Source: Sphingobacteriaceae bacterium (GTDB taxonomy: Bacteria; Bacteroidota; Bacteroidia; Sphingobacteriales; Sphingobacteriaceae). Taken from it: 9,438 bases of DNA. The position numbers and the translations under genes are program-made. The notes under the pieces were generated by a model. That model worked only from the letters and a program-made list of their open reading frames with translations, was not told the DNA's origin and searched no databases. The first letter of the stretch is position 1. Every line of letters starts with the position of its first letter. Location of the stretch: the NCBI GenBank assembly GCA_947460275.1, contig CANHHZ010000073.1:1-9438 (forward strand), read 5' to 3'. Shown here one piece after another: positions 6,769 to 9,438 of the stretch.

Positions 6769-6816
6769 ACTGGCGTTAGCTCAAGCCACAACGTGGAACT
6801 TAGAGCTAACGCCAGT
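6769..6816 (-). terminator. Nested hairpin terminator between converging genes
   Basis: A perfect 14-base inverted repeat, ACTGGCGTTAGCTC (6769-6782) and GAGCTAACGCCAGT (6803-6816), encloses a second small hairpin, CCAC-AAC-GTGG (6786-6796). On the minus strand the stem is followed by TCTTTT, so it suits termination of the alcohol dehydrogenase transcript, whose stop is 15 bases before the stem. On the plus strand the stem is followed by A8 rather than U, so termination of the knot operon there would not be classical, though the stem would still protect the RNA end. Confidence 0.75.
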
Positions 6817-6830
6817 AAAAAAAATCAATC

Positions 6831-7889
6831 TTATCCCTTTAAAGAAGCCATGTCAATTACAAAGCGGTACCGCACATCGCTTTTTAACATGCGCTCGTAA
6901 GCGTGGTTGATGTCTTGCATTTTTATCAGCTCAATTTCGGAAACGATGTTGTGCTCGCCACAAAAATTTAGCATTTCTTGCGTTTCAGCAATGCCGCCTA
7001 TCAATGAACCCGCAACCGATTTACGGCCACTGATCAAAGGTATAGTCTGTAGCATAGGCTCTAATCCGCCTAAATAGCCAACCAAAACCAAAGTACCATT
7101 TACCCGTAGGGTTGGAATATAAGGATTGATATCGTGTACATAAGGTACCGTATCTATAATCAAATCAAACTGTCCTTTTGCAGCTTGCATTTGCTCCACA
7201 TCTGTTGAAATAATTACTTGATCTGCACCCAATTCAATCGCATCTTTTTCTTTGTTTGGCGACCTTGAAATTAAGCTCACATTTGCGCCTAAAGCCTTGG
7301 CCAATTTAATGGCCATATGCCCTAAGCCGCCCAAACCTACAACAGCAACGTTACTGCCTTTGCCCACTTTCCAGTGCCTAAGCGGCGACCATGTAGTTAT
7401 ACCCGCACAAAGCAATGGCGCTGTTGCAGCTGGATCTAAATTTTTGGGCACTTTTAGCACAAAATGTTCATCTACCACAATTTTTTCAGAATAGCCACCA
7501 AAAGTACGGCCCCCACTGTGTTTGTCTTTTCCGTTATACGTTCCAGTAAACCCTGTTAGGCAATATTGTTCTAAATCTTCTTTGCAACTTGCACAGGTGC
7601 TGCACGAATCTACCAAGCAACCTACACCAGCCATATCGCCTACTTTAAACCTACTTACCCCACTGCCAACTTTGGTTATTCGGCCTACAATTTCGTGCCC
7701 CGGAACTACGGGATAAACGGTTCCGCCCCAATCGTTTTTGGCCGCATGTAAATCAGAATGGCAAACGCCACAAAACAAGATGTCTATTTCGATGTCGGTA
7801 GCTGTCAATTGCCTACGAACAATAGGCATTTGGTCTAAAGATGACTGGGCAGATTGAGCTCCGTAGGCTTTAATCGGTGTATTTTCCAT
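6831..7889 (-). CDS. Zinc-dependent alcohol/aldehyde dehydrogenase, YahK/CAD-like
   Basis: This 352-residue medium-chain dehydrogenase should reversibly oxidise alcohols or, in this subgroup, mainly reduce aldehydes in the cytoplasm. Catalytic zinc ligands are C43 in CGVCHSD (40-46), H65 with E66 in PGHE (63-66), and C161. The structural zinc site is C96, C99, C102 and C110. The Rossmann motif is GLGGLG (185-190). The end of the second strand reads ISRSPNK (207-213), where Ser/Arg/Lys instead of an acidic residue favours NADPH, as in YahK and cinnamyl alcohol dehydrogenases. The frame is open to an ATG at 7952, but I choose the ATG at 7889. The family starts there (MENTPIKAYGAQ), and a promoter-like TATCTTGG lies between the two ATGs. 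The substrate is unknown. It is divergent from the fasciclin gene. Confidence 0.9.
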   Translation of the reverse strand: MENTPIKAYGAQSAQSSLDQMPIVRRQLTATDIEIDILFCGVCHSDLHAAKNDWGGTVYPVVPGHEIVGRITKVGSGVSRFKVGDMAGVGCLVDSCSTCASCKEDLEQYCLTGFTGTYNGKDKHSGGRTFGGYSEKIVVDEHFVLKVPKNLDPAATAPLLCAGITTWSPLRHWKVGKGSNVAVVGLGGLGHMAIKLAKALGANVSLISRSPNKEKDAIELGADQVIISTDVEQMQAAKGQFDLIIDTVPYVHDINPYIPTLRVNGTLVLVGYLGGLEPMLQTIPLISGRKSVAGSLIGGIAETQEMLNFCGEHNIVSEIELIKMQDINHAYERMLKSDVRYRFVIDMASLKG

Positions 7890-7920
7890 ATTAAAATTGT
7901 ATACTGGATTTAAAAGAACG

Positions 7921-7953
7921 CCAAGATACATGGTATTGAGTTGAAACAACAAA
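7921..7953 (-). promoter_or_regulatory. Candidate promoter of the alcohol dehydrogenase gene
   Basis: On the minus strand TTTG (7950-7953) is followed after 21 bases by TATCTTGG (7921-7928), one mismatch from TAnnTTTG. Transcription would start near 7914, giving a leader of about 25 bases to the ATG at 7889. The far upstream ATG (7952) would then be outside the RNA, which supports the shorter start. Confidence 0.4.
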
Positions 7954-8283
7954 AATTATTAAATAATGTTTTTAAACTGACCGATTAGAGGTGTTGATAA
8001 GGTTTGTGTTTAATTTGTAAATTTTTATTCAATTAATTGAGCGGACTTGACTTAAACTAAGTCAGCATTTACAACAGATTTTTCCTTGATTTTATTAAAA
8101 TAAGTAAGAATTGGAATGTTCGGTTTACCAAAACAACAATTAGATAAAGGATTAAAAAACAATAAGTTTACAATTTGATGAAATAGGTAGACCCAATAAG
8201 AGCAATGGATTTGTGTTAATTTGTTGAACTAGAAGTTAACACGAATTAACGTGTGCAACGCTTCCCTCTAGTTAATCAAAAAG
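7954..8283. other. Divergent intergenic region between dehydrogenase and fasciclin genes
   Basis: This stretch of about 330 bases has no convincing gene in any frame. It holds two short inverted repeats: TGACTTA-AAC-TAAGTCA (8048-8064) near the middle, and ACACG-AATTAA-CGTGT (8239-8254) in the likely leader or promoter of the fasciclin gene. Several TTAATTTG-like strings (for example 8216-8223) resemble promoter boxes, but no pair has good spacing, so I cannot place the fasciclin promoter. Confidence 0.5.
8048..8064. promoter_or_regulatory. 17-base palindrome, possible operator
   Basis: TGACTTA (8048-8054), three bases, then the perfect reverse complement TAAGTCA (8058-8064). It lies roughly midway in the divergent spacer, about 160 bases from the dehydrogenase start and 220 from the fasciclin start. 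The size fits a dimeric regulator site. No regulator gene lies next to it in the window. A chance palindrome is possible. Confidence 0.3.
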
Positions 8284-8796
8284 ATGAAAATTAAATCTAT
8301 TGCTTTAACCTTATTCACCATTGCTTCATTGGCATTTACAGCCAAAGCTCAAAAAACTATTGTAGATGTAGCTGTTGGTTCAAGTGACCACACCACCTTA
8401 GTTGCTGCAGTAAAAGCTGCCGACTTGGTAACTACTTTACAAAGTGCTGGTCCTTTCACCGTATTCGCACCTACAAATGCTGCTTTTGGTAAATTACCTA
8501 AAGAAACCGTAGCTTTTTTGTTAAAACCTGAAAACAAATCAGCTTTAGCCAAAATCTTAACTTACCACGTAGTAGCTGGCAATCTTAACGCCGCAGCTGT
8601 TGCTAAAGCAATAACTGATGCAAAAGGTTCGTTAAAATTAAAAACAGTAAGCGGTGGTATTTTAGTTGCTTCTTTAAAAGATGGCAAAGTAATTTTAACC
8701 GACGAAAATGGTGGTGTAGCTACAGTTGTGGTTACTGATCTTGTAGCCAGTAATGGTGTAATTCACGTAATTGATACAGTAGTATTACCTAAATAA
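8284..8796 (+). CDS. Secreted single-domain fasciclin (FAS1) protein
   Basis: The 170-residue protein has a signal peptide (1-22, TAKA then Q23) and one FAS1 domain (about 24-169), the usual size for a bacterial single-domain form. The landmarks are all present: the H1 motif FTVFAPTNAAF (58-68), the central YH pair (Y94-H95 in TYHVVAG) and the H2 motif NGVIHVIDTVVLP (157-169). FAS1 domains mediate adhesion to proteins, glycans or other cells. Bacterial ones are found free in the periplasm or outside the cell, or anchored in the envelope. This one has no lipobox or membrane helix, so it is probably released or held by a partner. It stands alone and ends at the hairpin at 8829-8866. Its divergent neighbour is a dehydrogenase with no evident functional link. 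Confidence 0.93.
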   Translation: MKIKSIALTLFTIASLAFTAKAQKTIVDVAVGSSDHTTLVAAVKAADLVTTLQSAGPFTVFAPTNAAFGKLPKETVAFLLKPENKSALAKILTYHVVAGNLNAAAVAKAITDAKGSLKLKTVSGGILVASLKDGKVILTDENGGVATVVVTDLVASNGVIHVIDTVVLPK

Positions 8797-8828
8797 GCAA
8801 ATTTGTTTAATCACAAATTATCTTAAAC

Positions 8829-8866
8829 AAAAATGGTCGCTTTCTTTACAGATGGCGACCATTTTT
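8829..8866. terminator. Rho-independent terminator of the fasciclin gene, probably bidirectional
   Basis: A perfect 12-base inverted repeat, AAAAATGGTCGC (8829-8840) and GCGACCATTTTT (8855-8866), has a 14-base loop and a T-rich tail on the plus strand. It begins 32 bases after the fasciclin stop. On the minus strand the stem also ends in TTTTTGTTT, so it can stop transcripts coming from the right. Confidence 0.85.
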
Positions 8867-8891
8867 ACTTTTAAGTAGTTTGATGGTAATG

Positions 8892-9002
8892 TTAAAACTT
8901 ACTAAAGCCAAATTGAAACAGCGATTGGTATCGGCTATGGCTCCATTTGTTTTGTAGCGCAAAGAGTTTGGTGGTTAAGCTTAGATTTACTTCGGCAAAA
9001 GG
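8892..9002 (-). pseudogene. C-terminal remnant of an outer-membrane-protein-like gene
   Basis: On the minus strand one frame reads 36 coding-looking codons to a TAA at 8892-8894. It begins PFAEVNLSLTTKLFALQ and ends WSHSRYQSLFQFGFSKF. The alternating aromatic pattern and final phenylalanine are typical of the last strand of a beta-barrel outer-membrane protein. The frame is closed upstream by a stop at 9006-9008 and another shortly before it, and no start codon is available. I read it as the decayed tail of a lost gene. The stretch is short, so a chance frame cannot be fully excluded. Confidence 0.45.
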
Positions 9003-9183
9003 TAATTATAAAGTAAGATACAATTGATGGCTTTATCTTCTTCATTAGCAACCATTCGTATCCTGAGATGACCCAAAATGGGGTAAAATACCATTATAAA
9101 ATAGCTAGAAAATGTACCCCCTTTCAAGTTAGATGGTCACCAAAAAAGCAATGGCTTAGTATTGAGCTTAGAACCTCCAAAAT
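9003..9183. other. Non-coding, probably decayed sequence
   Basis: No open frame of useful length is present. Minus-strand frames show short coding-like runs broken by stops, for example RMVANEEDKAINCILLYN ending at a stop near 9000. Inverted GGGGTA (9080-9085) and TACCCC (9115-9120), with a CCCTTTCAAGTTAGATGG stretch (9118-9135), recall the ends of IS21-type insertion sequences. No transposase gene is present. Confidence 0.3.
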
Positions 9184-9438
9184 CTAAGTTTTCCAGAAAA
9201 TTCGTTTTTTGGTAAAAAAAATAGTGATTAAAGCCACTACCGTTGTAAAAAACACACCTCTCATTAGCCCGCCAAATGCCGTTTGGTTCAATTGATTAAG
9301 TACCAATTCGAGGTCTACGAGTCTTAAAAATGGAAGCAAAAAAAGGTTACCGGCAGTGTAAGCAATCATAGGGTTTTGTCCTACTTTACCCAAAAATAAA
9401 AACACAGATTTTAGATAGCCATTGACCTCAATTATCAT
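9184..9438 (-). CDS. DUF5009-type (NagX/HGSNAT-like) membrane acyltransferase, 3' end only
   Basis: Only the last 84 residues are in the window. An ATG happens to fall at the window edge (9436-9438), but the real start must lie beyond it, since family members have about 370-480 residues. The visible part starts IIEVNGYLKSVFLFLG, continues with the conserved GQNPMIAYTAGNLFLLP (20-36), then a membrane helix (about 59-76) and the basic C-terminus FFTKKRIFWKT. This pattern matches my memory of the COG4299/DUF5009 group, multi-pass inner-membrane proteins related to heparan-alpha-glucosaminide N-acetyltransferase, thought to move acyl groups onto amino sugars. The catalytic region is outside the window, so activity cannot be judged. 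Family call is moderate. Confidence 0.65.
   Translation of the reverse strand: MIIEVNGYLKSVFLFLGKVGQNPMIAYTAGNLFLLPFLRLVDLELVLNQLNQTAFGGLMRGVFFTTVVALITIFFTKKRIFWKT

Noticed and set aside
7890..7952. Upstream ATGs extending the alcohol dehydrogenase by 21 residues
   Set aside because: The extension does not fit the family and overlaps a TTTG-N21-TATCTTGG promoter candidate.
8239..8254. ACACG-AATTAA-CGTGT repeat as an operator or leader hairpin of the fasciclin gene
   Set aside because: Five-base arms around an A+T-rich centre are too short to support a separate call, so it is only mentioned in the spacer entry.
1..9438. Defence system, CRISPR array, toxin-antitoxin pair or prophage
   Set aside because: No nuclease, helicase, Cas, toxin, integrase or phage structural motif was seen in any frame, and there are no regularly spaced non-coding repeats.

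Overview
The window is an A+T-rich stretch of a Bacteroidota chromosome, most likely from the Sphingobacteriaceae (Pedobacter-like). The evidence is the short N-terminal signals ending in AKA-Q or FG-Q, the lipoboxes followed directly by two lysines, the TTTG / TAnnTTTG-type promoter boxes, and the protein families present (DUF2264, DUF5009-type acyltransferase, fasciclin and VCBS/FG-GAP proteins). No phage genes, CRISPR array, tRNA, rRNA or intact insertion sequence is visible. The species assignment is an inference.

Layout. The left third holds three genes on the minus strand: a secreted DUF2264 protein (9-1256), an unrecognised lipoprotein (1463-2638) and a single-pass membrane protein (2793-4148). 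The last has a large periplasmic part and a small cytoplasmic domain that looks like a winged helix. Facing it across a short divergent spacer is a zinc-ribbon protein with five membrane segments (start chosen at 4305). That spacer carries a tandem plus inverted GTGACAA array. Next comes an apparent two-gene operon, 13 bases apart: a VCBS/FG-GAP lipoprotein (5098-6393) and a small secreted protein made of six tandem YENQAD-type repeats (6407-6742). The small protein matches my memory of the DUF6150 / '7(1) septoil knot' family.

The right third holds a zinc-dependent alcohol dehydrogenase on the minus strand (6831-7889, YahK/CAD-like). It is separated from the knot gene by a strong nested hairpin, and it is divergent from a secreted single-domain fasciclin protein (8284-8796), which ends at a clear hairpin terminator. 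Beyond that lie about 300 bases of decayed sequence, including the readable C-terminal end of a lost outer-membrane-protein-like gene (8892-9002). The 3' end of a DUF5009-type membrane acyltransferase (9184-9438) runs off the window.

How the genes fit together. Most look like independent cell-envelope or metabolic genes. The most system-like part is 2793-6742. A membrane-tethered candidate regulator sits beside a symmetrical operator-like array, and a GCTTGTC-CACG-AT element from that array recurs upstream of the lipoprotein/knot operon. I infer, without proof, that the regulator senses something in the periplasm and controls its own divergent promoter and perhaps the 5098-6742 operon.
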